Assembly: GCA_947629275.1 (NCBI GenBank)
Contig: CANRDG010000066.1
Span: 1-9,813 of the forward strand
Reading direction: 5' to 3'
Length of the DNA: 9,813 bases
From: an uncultured Clostridia bacterium
Lineage (GTDB): Bacteria; Bacillota; Clostridia; Oscillospirales; Ruminococcaceae
Shown here one piece after another: positions 1 through 7,098 of the stretch (position 1 is its first letter; every line of letters begins with the position of its first letter). The notes beneath the pieces were generated by a model. That model did not search any database and was not told where the DNA came from. It saw nothing but the letters and a program-made list of their open reading frames with translations. A program made the translations under genes and the position numbers.

Positions 1-842
1 GAGCCGCACGGCAGCGCAAGAGATGTACTTTCAACTTTAAGACCTATTTCATCGGCTGTAACGCTGCCGCCGAAACGCTTTATCATTATTTCGGACAGCA
101 TATACGCCATTACGGAGGGTGAAAGACCCGTAGTATAGCTGTTGAGCAGGAACATTATGGGCTTTTCGCTCATAACACCTGCACACAATTTCAAAAGGCT
201 GTAAATACAGTCTTCAAGCTTCCAAACCTCGCCGCTCGGCCCTCTGCCGTAGCTTGGGGGATCCATTATGACGATGTCGTAAAAATTCTGCCTGCGTATC
301 TCTCTTGCGACGAACTTTTCGCAGTCGTCTACTATCCAGCGTATCGGTCTGTCTGAAAGACCGGAGGCAGCGGCGTTCTCTCTTGCCCACTGCACCATGC
401 CTTTAGATGCGTCTACGTGTGTTACAGCGGCTCCTGCCGCCGCGCAAGCGAGAGTTGCACCGCCTGTATACGCAAACAGATTGAGCACTTTCAGCTGTCT
501 TTGGCTGCGGCTTATGGTATCGCCGAGAAGCTGCCAGTTCACCGCCTGCTCCGGGAAAAGCCCGGTATGTTTAAATCCCGTTGGACGAATGATGAATTTA
601 AGCTTGTCGTATGTTATCTGCCAGCTTTCGGGGAGCTTTTTTCTGTACTCCCACTCTCCGCCGCCCTTTTGCGAACGGTGGTAAACTGCCGCAGCTTTTG
701 CCCAAAGCTCTTTGTCCTTTTCGGTCTGCCAGATTATCTGCGGGTCGGGGCGAACGAGCAATGTGCCGCCCCAGCTTTCAAGCTTTTCGCCGCAAGATGT
801 ATCTAGTATTTTATAGTCCTGCCAGTTATCTGCTATTCTCAT
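1..842 (-). CDS. Class I SAM-dependent methyltransferase, RlmI/PF10672-like (3' end cut by window)
   Basis: This frame is open from an ATG at 840-842 to the left edge, giving 280 codons without a stop, so the C-terminus is missing. The protein has the Rossmann methyltransferase signatures: motif I LNLFAYTGGATLACAAAGA (about residues 123-141), an acidic residue ending strand 2 in VDASKGMVQWARENA, and motif IV DPPSYGRGP. The last visible residues, LALPCG, match a conserved stretch near the C-terminus of this family, so I estimate that only 10-20 residues are lost. Relatives include the 23S rRNA cytosine methyltransferases RlmI/RlmK, but this shorter form lacks the N-terminal PUA domain and its substrate is unknown. 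It starts 2 bases after the glmM stop and has no clear Shine-Dalgarno sequence, which suggests translational coupling to glmM. The family call is firm; the target (rRNA or other) is inference. Confidence 0.85.
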   Translation of the reverse strand, partial: MRIADNWQDYKILDTSCGEKLESWGGTLLVRPDPQIIWQTEKDKELWAKAAAVYHRSQKGGGEWEYRKKLPESWQITYDKLKFIIRPTGFKHTGLFPEQAVNWQLLGDTISRSQRQLKVLNLFAYTGGATLACAAAGAAVTHVDASKGMVQWARENAAASGLSDRPIRWIVDDCEKFVAREIRRQNFYDIVIMDPPSYGRGPSGEVWKLEDCIYSLLKLCAGVMSEKPIMFLLNSYTTGLSPSVMAYMLSEIMIKRFGGSVTADEIGLKVESTSLALPCG

Positions 843-844
843 AG

Positions 845-2197
845 TTATTTAGCCGCAAACTTTTCTATAGCGGCGGCGATATTCTGTGCATATTCGGTTA
901 TAACGCCGAAATTCTTGCCCTCTATCATAACTCTTACAAGCGGTTCTGTACCCGACTCGCGAATGAGTATCCTGCCGTCGTCGCCGAGTTTGTCTTTATA
1001 CATATCTATAGTATTTACTACCTCTTCATCGGTCTTCCACTTGCCCTTTTTGTCGGCGGTTATCTCTACGTTTTTGAGTATCTGCGGATAAGATGTCATA
1101 ACGCCTGCAAGTTCGGAAGCCTTAACGCCTGTTTTGCAGAGTATTTCAAGCAGCTTTACTGCGGTAAGTTCGCCGTCGCCCGTGGTAGCCTCGTCAAGGA
1201 AAATTATATGACCAGACTGCTCGCCGCCTAAGTTATAGCCGCCGTTTTGCATTTCTTCAAGAACGTATCTGTCGCCTACCTGAGTGGTGGCAACAAGCAC
1301 GCCGTTTTGCTTTGCGAATTTGAAAAAGCCGAGGTTAGTCATAACGGTGACAACGCAGCAGTTTGATTTGAGCTTGCCTGTAGCTTTCATATACTTTGAA
1401 AAGATCGCAAGCAGCTTGTCGCCGTCTATGATATTACCCTGCTCGTCACAGGCAAGGCATCTGTCGGCATCGCCGTCAAAAGCAAGACCCACATGACATT
1501 TGTTGTCAACGGTGGCTTTACAAAGGGCGTCCATATGCGTAGAGCCGCAGTTTGCATTGATATTTGTGCCGTCGGGCTTATTGTTTATAAACACGCAGTT
1601 AGCGCCGAGACCTTTGAACAGTTTTTCGGCACATTCGGAAGATGCACCGTTGGCGCAGTCTATACACACCTTTAAGCCGCGGAAGTCGCCCTCTATAGTC
1701 TTCATGATATAGCGGATATAATCCCACTGGGCGTTCTTTTCATAGATAACTCTGCCTATAAGAGAACCGCTTGAAAGGCATATGCTTTCGGGGTTATCCA
1801 GCACCAGCTCTTCTATCTCGTTTTCGATAGCATCGGGCAGTTTGAAGCCTGTGCCTGCAAAAAGCTTTATACCGTTAAATTCAACGGGGTTATGCGATGC
1901 GGATATCATAACGCCTGCATCTGCTTCGTACTTCTTTACGAGCATTGCGACCGCAGGCGTAGGCACTACCCCGAGAACGTGTGCATCTGCGCCCACAGAG
2001 CATATGCCTGCAATAAGCGCTGCTTCTAGCACATCGCCCGAAATACGGGTATCTTTGCCGATAAGTATCTTAGGCTTGCGGTTCGTTGTCTTTGTAAGCA
2101 CCAGCGCTGCCGCTCTGCCGATGTTCATAGCGGTCTCGCAGGTAAGCTCTGTTATCGCTACCCCTCTTGCGCCGTCTGTTCCAAAAAGTCTTCCCAT
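845..2197 (-). CDS. glmM: Phosphoglucosamine mutase GlmM
   Basis: GlmM converts glucosamine-6-phosphate to glucosamine-1-phosphate in the cytoplasm, the step before GlmU makes UDP-GlcNAc for peptidoglycan and other glycans. The 450-residue length is normal for the family. It begins with the typical MGRLFGTDGARGVA and carries the phosphoserine loop ISASHNP (active-site Ser101), the Mg2+ loop DGDADR (residues 241-246), the sugar-binding GGEQSGH motif in the third domain, and the C-terminal phosphate-binding loop RESGTEPLVRVM. The GMSA-type SASHNP context and GGEQSGHII separate it from general phosphoglucomutases and phosphomannomutases. The ATG is preceded by AAGGAGA (2206-2212) at 8-base spacing. 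It sits 39 bases after ruvB and 2 bases before the methyltransferase, so it is probably co-transcribed with the ruv genes. No key residue appears to be missing. Confidence 0.97.
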   Translation of the reverse strand: MGRLFGTDGARGVAITELTCETAMNIGRAAALVLTKTTNRKPKILIGKDTRISGDVLEAALIAGICSVGADAHVLGVVPTPAVAMLVKKYEADAGVMISASHNPVEFNGIKLFAGTGFKLPDAIENEIEELVLDNPESICLSSGSLIGRVIYEKNAQWDYIRYIMKTIEGDFRGLKVCIDCANGASSECAEKLFKGLGANCVFINNKPDGTNINANCGSTHMDALCKATVDNKCHVGLAFDGDADRCLACDEQGNIIDGDKLLAIFSKYMKATGKLKSNCCVVTVMTNLGFFKFAKQNGVLVATTQVGDRYVLEEMQNGGYNLGGEQSGHIIFLDEATTGDGELTAVKLLEILCKTGVKASELAGVMTSYPQILKNVEITADKKGKWKTDEEVVNTIDMYKDKLGDDGRILIRESGTEPLVRVMIEGKNFGVITEYAQNIAAAIEKFAAK

Positions 2198-2236
2198 AAA
2201 AAACGTCTCCTTTATAAATATATCTTTGGAAAATTA

Positions 2237-3277
2237 TCAGAAGCTGTACTGACCGTCTTTAGGTATACCGAGATGTCTGTAGGCAAGCTCGGTTGCACAT
2301 CTGCCGCCTTTAGTTCTGTTAAGAAAGCCCAGCTGCATAAGGAACGGTTCACACACGCCCTCGATTGTAGCGGCATCTTCGCCGAGCGACTGCGCCAGCG
2401 TTTCAAGACCGACAGGGCCGCCGCTGTAGTTTATGATTATCGCCCGAAGAATACGTCTGTCAAGTTCGTCAAGACCGAGTTTGTCAACTTCCATTCGGTT
2501 GAGGGCTATATCAACCATTTCTTTGGTAAGCTTGCCGCTGCCTATTACATCTGCATAGTCTCTTGCACGCCGCAAAAATCTGTTGGCTATACGCGGTGTA
2601 CCACGTGAGCGCGATGCAAGTTCTTTTGCGCCCTCCTCGTCGCAGGGAACGCAAAGTATTACAGAAGAGCGCATGATTATCTCGCAAAGTTCATCTGCGG
2701 TATACGGCTCTAGGTGCGCTTCAATTCCGAACCTGTCACGCAATGGCTTTGTAAGCTGACCTGCAATTGTGGTCGCGCCTATAAGCGTAAATTTATTGAG
2801 GTCGAGCCTTATGCTTCTTGCAGCAGGTCCTTTGCCGACTATAATATCTAATGCGTAATCTTCCATAGCCGGGTAGAGTATCTCCTCTACGGCTTTTGAG
2901 AGGCGGTGTATCTCATCTATAAAAAGTACATCGCCCTCTTGAAGATTTGTCAGCAGTGCGGCAAGGTCGCCGGGCTTTTGTATTGCCGAGCCGTTGGTCT
3001 TGCGGCAGTTTACACCCATTTCATGAGCGATTATCTCCGCAAGAGTAGTCTTACCGAGTCCCGGAGGACCGTAAAGCAGCACATGGTCGAGGACTTCTCC
3101 TCTTTTCTTTGCCGCTTCGATATAGACTTTCATGTTCTCCTTTACCTTTGACTGACCGATATACTCGTCAAGCAGCTTGGGGCGCAGACTTCTTTCTATT
3201 TCGTCCTCGGCGTCCTGACGTATCGGTTCGGGAGAAACTATTCTGTTTTCAAAATCAAATTCGCTGTTTTCTATCAA
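2237..3277 (-). CDS. ruvB: Holliday junction branch migration ATPase RuvB
   Basis: RuvB is the AAA+ hexameric motor that pumps DNA through the RuvA-bound Holliday junction during recombinational repair. The 346-residue product has the RuvB N-terminal core (SLRPKLLDEYIGQ), Walker A GPPGLGKT (70-77), Walker B LFIDEIH (D121, E122), sensor 1 LIGATT (165-170), the arginine-finger region LRDRFG, and a C-terminal winged-helix domain with GGPVGLETLAQSLGED. The start is TTG at 3275-3277, chosen because AGGGGAG (3286-3292) lies 8 bases upstream and the N-terminus then aligns with the family. Oddities: the usual Arg after sensor 1 (TTRAG) is Ile here (TTIAG), and the stretch after the finger reads FGIEAHLEPY rather than the common FGI..RLEFY. 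These look like lineage drift, not inactivation, since all catalytic motifs remain. It lies 26 bases after ruvA. Confidence 0.97.
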   Translation of the reverse strand: MIENSEFDFENRIVSPEPIRQDAEDEIERSLRPKLLDEYIGQSKVKENMKVYIEAAKKRGEVLDHVLLYGPPGLGKTTLAEIIAHEMGVNCRKTNGSAIQKPGDLAALLTNLQEGDVLFIDEIHRLSKAVEEILYPAMEDYALDIIVGKGPAARSIRLDLNKFTLIGATTIAGQLTKPLRDRFGIEAHLEPYTADELCEIIMRSSVILCVPCDEEGAKELASRSRGTPRIANRFLRRARDYADVIGSGKLTKEMVDIALNRMEVDKLGLDELDRRILRAIIINYSGGPVGLETLAQSLGEDAATIEGVCEPFLMQLGFLNRTKGGRCATELAYRHLGIPKDGQYSF

Positions 3278-3303
3278 TCGTTGTACTCCCCTGTCCTATC
3301 AAA

Positions 3304-3906
3304 TTACTTAGCCGCCAAAGCTCTCAGCGCGCCTTTTATATAATCTTCCACAGAAAGATCTTTACCGAGTTTTGCTATAGCAGTTGCAGCTTCCGACTGC
3401 GAATAACCCAGCGCCACGAGAGCCTGTGTTGCATCCTGAGCGGCGCTGCCCTCGCTTCGTACCGACGAATAGTCGTCTGCAACGGCAAAACCCGAAGTAT
3501 CACTTGTGACCTTTGATTGCAGCTCCAAAACTATCTTCTGTGCGGTCTTGTTGCCGAGACCTTTTACGGTGGTGAACGCTTTATAGTCGCCGCTTGCTAT
3601 GGCTATTGCAATATCGCGCTCGTTCATTACGGAAAGGATAGATATTGCCGCCTTTGCGCCCACGCCCGAAACTGATATCAAAAGTCTGAACCATCCGAGT
3701 TCCTCTTTTGTGGCAAAGCCGAAAAGCTCTATGGTTTCGGTCTGCTCTCTTACAGCGAGATGTGTATACAGCGTTACCTCGCTTTTTGAAGATATTTTCA
3801 TGAGCGTGTTGTGCGATGTTCTGCACGCAAAGCCCACTCCGCCGCAGCTTACCACTGCCATATCGGGTTCTGTATGTATCAGTTTTCCCGTTACACAATA
3901 TATCAT
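3304..3906 (-). CDS. ruvA: Holliday junction-binding protein RuvA
   Basis: RuvA forms tetramers that hold the four-way junction flat and recruit RuvB. The protein is 200 residues, the usual length. It begins with the OB-fold domain (MIYCVTGKLIHTEPDMAVV), has two helix-hairpin-helix DNA-binding motifs (VSGVGAKAAISIL and VKGLGNKTAQKIVLEL), an acidic flexible linker, and a C-terminal domain III (TQALVALGYSQSEAATAI) that contacts RuvB. It starts at ATG 3904-3906. The strongest purine run, AGAGGAGA, is about 14 bases upstream, while a weaker GGTGA sits at 7 bases, so the ribosome binding site is not textbook. GTG and TTG codons between them are out of frame. It lies 24 bases downstream of ruvC and 26 upstream of ruvB in the ruvC-ruvA-ruvB order common in Firmicutes. 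Confidence 0.97.
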   Translation of the reverse strand: MIYCVTGKLIHTEPDMAVVSCGGVGFACRTSHNTLMKISSKSEVTLYTHLAVREQTETIELFGFATKEELGWFRLLISVSGVGAKAAISILSVMNERDIAIAIASGDYKAFTTVKGLGNKTAQKIVLELQSKVTSDTSGFAVADDYSSVRSEGSAAQDATQALVALGYSQSEAATAIAKLGKDLSVEDYIKGALRALAAK

Positions 3907-3930
3907 ATCAAGTTCACCGTTCTCCTCTTG

Positions 3931-4446
3931 CTAAAAGTTTTTAAGACCGTTGTTTTCTATTATGCCGCTCAGTGAAAACGCCGTATGACCGTGGCAGATA
4001 GCTATTCCCAGCGCATCGGCGACGTCATCGGGCTTTGGCACTGCGGAAAGGTGAAGTATCTGCCTTGTCATTTCCTGAACCTGCTTTTTCTCAGCTCTGC
4101 CGTAGCCTGTAATTGACAATTTTACTTGCAGCGGCGTATACTCGCTTATATGTATGCCGCGCTGTATGGCAGGCAGCAGAGTTACGCCCCTTGCCTGCGC
4201 CACCGAAATTGCGGTAGTCTCATTCGTATTGAAATACAGCTTTTCAATGCCCATTTGGTCTGGTCTATAGGTATCGAGCACCTGCGTCATATCGTCGTAT
4301 ATCATTTTGAGCCTGTCGTTGAAAGGTTTGTCGGCGGGGGTGGTTATCGCTCCGAAGCCCACAACGGCAAAGTCCATGCCGCCTCGGTATTCAAGCACGC
4401 CGAAGCCTATTATCGCATATCCGGGGTCTATGCCTATTATCCTCAC
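3931..4446 (-). CDS. ruvC: Crossover junction endodeoxyribonuclease RuvC
   Basis: RuvC is the dimeric resolvase that cuts Holliday junctions symmetrically. The 171-residue product has the RNase H-like fold signature MRIIGIDPGYAIIGFGV with catalytic Asp7, Glu68 in MGIEKLYF, and the C-terminal pair Asp141/Asp144 in DDVADALGIAICH, so all four metal-binding acids are present. The conserved NETTAISVAQARGV and TPLQVKLSITGYGRAEKKQV segments also match. The start is GTG at 4444-4446, with AAGGAGA (4454-4460) 7 bases upstream and a natural N-terminus for the family. It is the first gene of the minus-strand cluster; a SigA-type promoter sits about 70 bases upstream. The function is secure. Confidence 0.97.
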   Translation of the reverse strand: MRIIGIDPGYAIIGFGVLEYRGGMDFAVVGFGAITTPADKPFNDRLKMIYDDMTQVLDTYRPDQMGIEKLYFNTNETTAISVAQARGVTLLPAIQRGIHISEYTPLQVKLSITGYGRAEKKQVQEMTRQILHLSAVPKPDDVADALGIAICHGHTAFSLSGIIENNGLKNF

Positions 4447-4516
4447 GGGTATCTCTCCTTAATACAGATACGGCACATACGACAAGCCGCACTTATCCAT
4501 ACTAACCTAATTATAT

Positions 4517-4545
4517 AGTATAACATTATTTTGCTTTTTTTGCAA
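4517..4545 (-). promoter_or_regulatory. SigA-type promoter for the ruvC-ruvA-ruvB-glmM operon
   Basis: On the minus strand the sequence reads TTGCAA (4545-4540), a 17-base spacer, then TATACT (4522-4517). The -10 is extended by TG one base upstream (TGTTATACT). The predicted start is near 4510, leaving a leader of about 64 nt before the ruvC GTG. I see no SOS (LexA/DinR) box, such as a GAAC-N4-GTTC core, overlapping it. Expression is therefore probably constitutive, but this is judged by eye. Confidence 0.75.
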
Positions 4546-4627
4546 TAGGTACAGAGCATTTTTTAAGATAAAGACTGCTTTTTATTGAGGTGCGGCGTTT
4601 CATATTTTGGCATGAAAAATTTTTTAT

Positions 4628-4657
4628 TTGCAAAATGTTACAAAATAGCGGTACAAT
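4628..4657 (+). promoter_or_regulatory. Possible second upstream promoter toward murA
   Basis: TTGCAA (4628-4633), an 18-base spacer and TACAAT (4652-4657) form a reasonable SigA match upstream of the better murA promoter. There is no extended -10. In such AT-rich DNA chance matches are common, so confidence is low. Confidence 0.35.
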
Positions 4658-4711
4658 TTTTGTCGGTTTATATAATTTTTTTGACTTTGTTTATAAAATG
4701 AAGAAAAAGGC

Positions 4712-4740
4712 TTGATTTGTTTTTCAAAATGTGGTAAACT
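4712..4740 (+). promoter_or_regulatory. SigA-type promoter for murA
   Basis: TTGATT (4712-4717), a 17-base spacer and TAAACT (4735-4740), with TG placed one base before the -10 (TGGTAAACT), make a good extended -10 promoter. The predicted start is near A4747, which leaves a long leader of about 224 nt before the murA start codon. Confidence 0.7.
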
Positions 4741-4746
4741 TAATAC

Positions 4747-4970
4747 ATACGTGCGTGGGCGCGCGGCTTTTTTCAGTGCGCCTTTGGCATTTTTGCAGGA
4801 TATTTTTAACCAAAGACCATTTTAATGTAAATATAAATAGCAGTCAGTATTAAAAATAAGCGGTAATTTCGCGCTATGCTTTTAATTCGGCTGTACAGAG
4901 AGATAATAAAAATACAGAGAAAGACGACAACAGCCTTGAATTTTTCAAGGTACGAACGGAGGAAAAAATT
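4747..4970 (+). promoter_or_regulatory. Long murA 5' leader with potential hairpins
   Basis: From the predicted start to the TTG of murA, several inverted repeats can fold: GGCGC (4758-4762) with GCGCC (4778-4782); CTTTGG (4782-4787) with CCAAAG (4810-4815), which shares base 4782 with the previous one; ATTAAAA (4849-4855) with TTTTAAT (4880-4886), enclosing AGCG/CGCT; and a perfect 7-bp stem CCTTGAA/TTCAAGG with a TTT loop (4934-4950). The last one ends 7 bases before the GGAGG ribosome binding site (4958-4962). I do not recognise a known riboswitch or T-box; a T-box would need the conserved TGG-containing antiterminator and a terminator, which I do not see. Confidence 0.4.
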
Positions 4971-6260
4971 TTGGATAAATTCGTTATAAGAGGCGGAAAG
5001 CCGCTGCATGGTGAAGTTACCATAAGCGGCGCAAAAAACGCTGCCGTAGCTATTGTTACCGCTGCGATACTTTGCGATGAGCCTTGCATTATAGAAAATG
5101 TACCCGACATCAGCGATATTGCCATTTGTCTTGAAATTTTCAGGCAGATGAGAGCCGATGTAAGGATAATAAATAAAAATACGGTAAGGATAGACACGAA
5201 AAACATTTCAGTGCCGAGAGTGCCGTATGATCTGGCGCGCTCTATGAGGGCGTCCAGCTATTTCCTCGGAACGCTTTTGGGAAGATTTCACGAGGCTCTG
5301 GTGGCTCTGCCCGGCGGCTGCGACCTTGGCGACAGACCGATAGATCAGCATTTGAAAGCGTTCAAGGCGCTGGGTGCTTCTGATATTATGGAGAACGGAA
5401 GCGTTCACATAAAGGCTGACGAGCTTATAGGCAATCAGATATACTTTGATTTTATAACCGTCGGCGGAACTATAAACGCGATATTTGCTGCGGTAAAGGC
5501 TAAGGGCTACACCGTTATTGAAAATGCCGCGAAAGAGCCGCACATAGTTGACGTTGCGAACTTTCTAAACTCTATGGGCGCTGATATAAGGGGTGCAGGT
5601 ACTGACGTTATAAAAATAAGAGGCGTTGACTACCTTAAAGGCATTACTTATCCCGTTATACCCGACCAGATAGAGGCAGGAACATACATGGTAGCCGCTG
5701 CCGCGACAAGAGGCAACGTGCTTATTAAAAACGTTATCCCCAAGCACCTTGAAAGCATAACCGCGAAACTGAGAAACATAGGCGTTTCGGTCGAAGAATT
5801 TGACGAGAGCGTAAGAGTAAGGGCTGACAGCGGCGGAATTTTCCTAAAGACCAACATAAGGACTATGCCGCACCCGGGCTTCCCTACCGATATGCAGCCG
5901 CAGATGTCTACCCTGCTGACTTTGGCAGAGGGCACAAGCACTGTATACGATGATATTTTTGACAATCGTTTCAGATATGTTTCTGAGCTTCGCAGAATGG
6001 GTGCTGATATTTCTGTTGACGGAAAAGTTGCTGTTATTCACGGCGGCAGGCTGACTGGCGCACCGGTAAAGGCCACCGACCTGAGAGCAGGCGCGGCTAT
6101 GATAATAGCGGGTCTTGCGGCTAGCGGTGTGACAGAGATATCTGACATTTACCACATTGAGAGAGGCTATGAGGCGATAGAGGAAAAGCTGAAATCCATA
6201 GGTGCGGACATTCAGAGAGTTTACGTACCTTCGGGCAGCGACATGGCTATAAGTGTTTAA
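4971..6260 (+). CDS. murA: UDP-N-acetylglucosamine 1-carboxyvinyltransferase MurA
   Basis: MurA transfers enolpyruvate from PEP to UDP-GlcNAc, the first committed cytoplasmic step of peptidoglycan synthesis and the target of fosfomycin. The 429-residue protein has the two-lobed EPSP-synthase-like fold with K22-N23 in SGAKNAA, the RASSYF substrate loop (SMRAS, R93), the catalytic loop PGGCDLGDRPIDQH with Cys117 (equivalent to E. coli Cys115), and the general-base Asp307 in HPGFPTDMQPQ. Cys at 117 rather than Asp predicts fosfomycin sensitivity by the target-site criterion only. The start is TTG at 4971-4973, with GGAGG (4958-4962) at 8-base spacing; the N-terminus MDKFVIRGGKPLHGEV fits the family. 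The end has three in-frame stops in a row (TAA TAA TGA). Clostridia often have two MurA paralogues, and I cannot say from this window which one this is. Confidence 0.97.
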   Translation: MDKFVIRGGKPLHGEVTISGAKNAAVAIVTAAILCDEPCIIENVPDISDIAICLEIFRQMRADVRIINKNTVRIDTKNISVPRVPYDLARSMRASSYFLGTLLGRFHEALVALPGGCDLGDRPIDQHLKAFKALGASDIMENGSVHIKADELIGNQIYFDFITVGGTINAIFAAVKAKGYTVIENAAKEPHIVDVANFLNSMGADIRGAGTDVIKIRGVDYLKGITYPVIPDQIEAGTYMVAAAATRGNVLIKNVIPKHLESITAKLRNIGVSVEEFDESVRVRADSGGIFLKTNIRTMPHPGFPTDMQPQMSTLLTLAEGTSTVYDDIFDNRFRYVSELRRMGADISVDGKVAVIHGGRLTGAPVKATDLRAGAAMIIAGLAASGVTEISDIYHIERGYEAIEEKLKSIGADIQRVYVPSGSDMAISV

Positions 6261-6272
6261 TAATGAAAGCAT

Positions 6273-6304
6273 AGGCGGCAGCTTTGGCAGTCGCCTTTAA
6301 TTTT
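6273..6304 (+). terminator. Terminator-like hairpin between murA and walJ
   Basis: AGGCGGC (6273-6279) can pair with GTCGCCT (6290-6296), with one G-T wobble. Past an A-A mismatch, GC/GC extends the stem to a TTTG loop. The tail is TTTAATTTT (6296-6304). The stem is GC-rich but the T tract is interrupted by AA, so it may terminate only partly. The walJ ribosome binding site begins at the next base (6305), so structure here could also affect walJ translation. Confidence 0.5.
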
Positions 6305-6315
6305 GAGGTGATATT

Positions 6316-7098
6316 TTGGCAAGAGTTTATCCGCTGTTTTCTTCAAGCGACGGAAACGCGACTTTTATAGGCAGCCGAAGGGGCGGCATACTGATAGATG
6401 CAGGGGTATCATGCAAGCGGTTGGTGGAGGCTCTGCAAAGCAACGACATACCGACTTCTGCGATACAAGCGGTATTCATAACGCACGAACATTCAGATCA
6501 CATAAAGGGGCTGAAAACATTCACCTCAAAATACGCTGTGAATGTTTTCGCACAGCCGCTCAATGCCGAATATCTGGCGGCTTCGGGGTACATTTCGGCT
6601 CGGTCGCGGCTTTATGACATAAACGGCAGCGTTTGCGTGGGCGATTTTGAAGTCACTTCGTTTGCGACGCCGCATGACACGCGCCAAAGCTGCGGTTACA
6701 GAATAAACACCCCTGACGGCAAAACGGTTTGCGTATGCACCGACCTTGGTGAAGTTACTCAGACGGTACATGACAACCTTATGGGCTGCGACATAGTTTT
6801 ACTAGAGGCTAATTACGACAAGAATATGCTTGTGAACGGCTCGTACCCCTATCCTTTGAAGCAGCGTATTCTTTCAGGACACGGGCATCTGGACAACCGT
6901 GACAGCGGCGCGGAACTTAGAAAACTGGTATCTCGCGGTACTACACGCCTGATACTGGGACATCTGAGCAGGCACAATAACGACCCTCAGACCGCCGAAC
7001 GCACGGTGACGGAGGCGCTTTTCGGAATGGAACGCGGCAGCGATTACATACTGATGACTGCGCCCGTTGAAACGCACGGAGAGGTCATGATAGTATGA
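6316..7098 (+). CDS. walJ: MBL-fold metallohydrolase WalJ/YycJ
   Basis: This 260-residue protein is a metallo-beta-lactamase-fold hydrolase of the YycJ/WalJ group, cytoplasmic and without a signal peptide. The N-terminal FSSSDGNATFIGS and GILIDAG, the metal motif THEHSDH (His57, His59, Asp61, His62), the later TPHDTRQSCGY, CTDLGE and LEANYD segments, and the final GHLSRHNNDP are typical of the group. In B. subtilis and S. pneumoniae the homologue is encoded with the WalRK (YycFG) cell-wall regulators and has been linked to cell wall metabolism and coordination of division with replication; its exact substrate is not settled, and 5'-exonuclease activity has been reported for the family. Here no walRK is present; instead it follows murA. 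The start is TTG at 6316-6318 behind the strong GAGGTGAT (6305-6312). The stop overlaps the rlmH start as ATGA. Confidence 0.88.
   Translation: MARVYPLFSSSDGNATFIGSRRGGILIDAGVSCKRLVEALQSNDIPTSAIQAVFITHEHSDHIKGLKTFTSKYAVNVFAQPLNAEYLAASGYISARSRLYDINGSVCVGDFEVTSFATPHDTRQSCGYRINTPDGKTVCVCTDLGEVTQTVHDNLMGCDIVLLEANYDKNMLVNGSYPYPLKQRILSGHGHLDNRDSGAELRKLVSRGTTRLILGHLSRHNNDPQTAERTVTEALFGMERGSDYILMTAPVETHGEVMIV

Larger units (their letters stand above)
4447..4970. other. Divergent intergenic region between ruvC and murA
   Basis: These 524 bases carry no gene I can support. The first part holds the ruvC promoter and leader. The middle (about 4555-4735) is very AT-rich with A and T tracts and contains one short inverted repeat (TTTCAT 4598-4603 / ATGAAA 4612-4617). 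The last part is the predicted murA leader. The two best promoters start about 237 bases apart and point away from each other, so a factor bound between them could act on both sides. Confidence 0.7.

Noticed and set aside
397..844. Plus-strand open frames of 77-129 codons at 397-844.
   Set aside because: They are shadows of the minus-strand methyltransferase, which has clear family motifs in its own frame.
4447..4560. LexA/DinR (SOS) box upstream of ruvC.
   Set aside because: No GAAC-N4-GTTC-like palindrome is visible near the promoter, so SOS control is not supported.
4598..4620. Hairpin TTTCAT/ATGAAA followed by T-rich sequence, considered as a terminator.
   Set aside because: Only 6 weak base pairs, and there is no plus-strand gene upstream to terminate.
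4612..4701. A 29-codon hydrophobic frame (starts MKNFLFAKCYK) in the divergent intergenic region, resembling a small membrane peptide.
   Set aside because: The only purine-rich site, GAGGTG (4587-4592), is 19 bases from the ATG, too far for initiation. T-rich DNA yields Phe/Leu/Ile codons by chance, and no promoter is placed to serve it well.
4874..5206. Minus-strand frame of 110 codons with hydrophobic residues, antisense to the murA start.
   Set aside because: It overlaps the well-supported murA coding sequence and leader, has no recognisable motif, and is a shadow frame.
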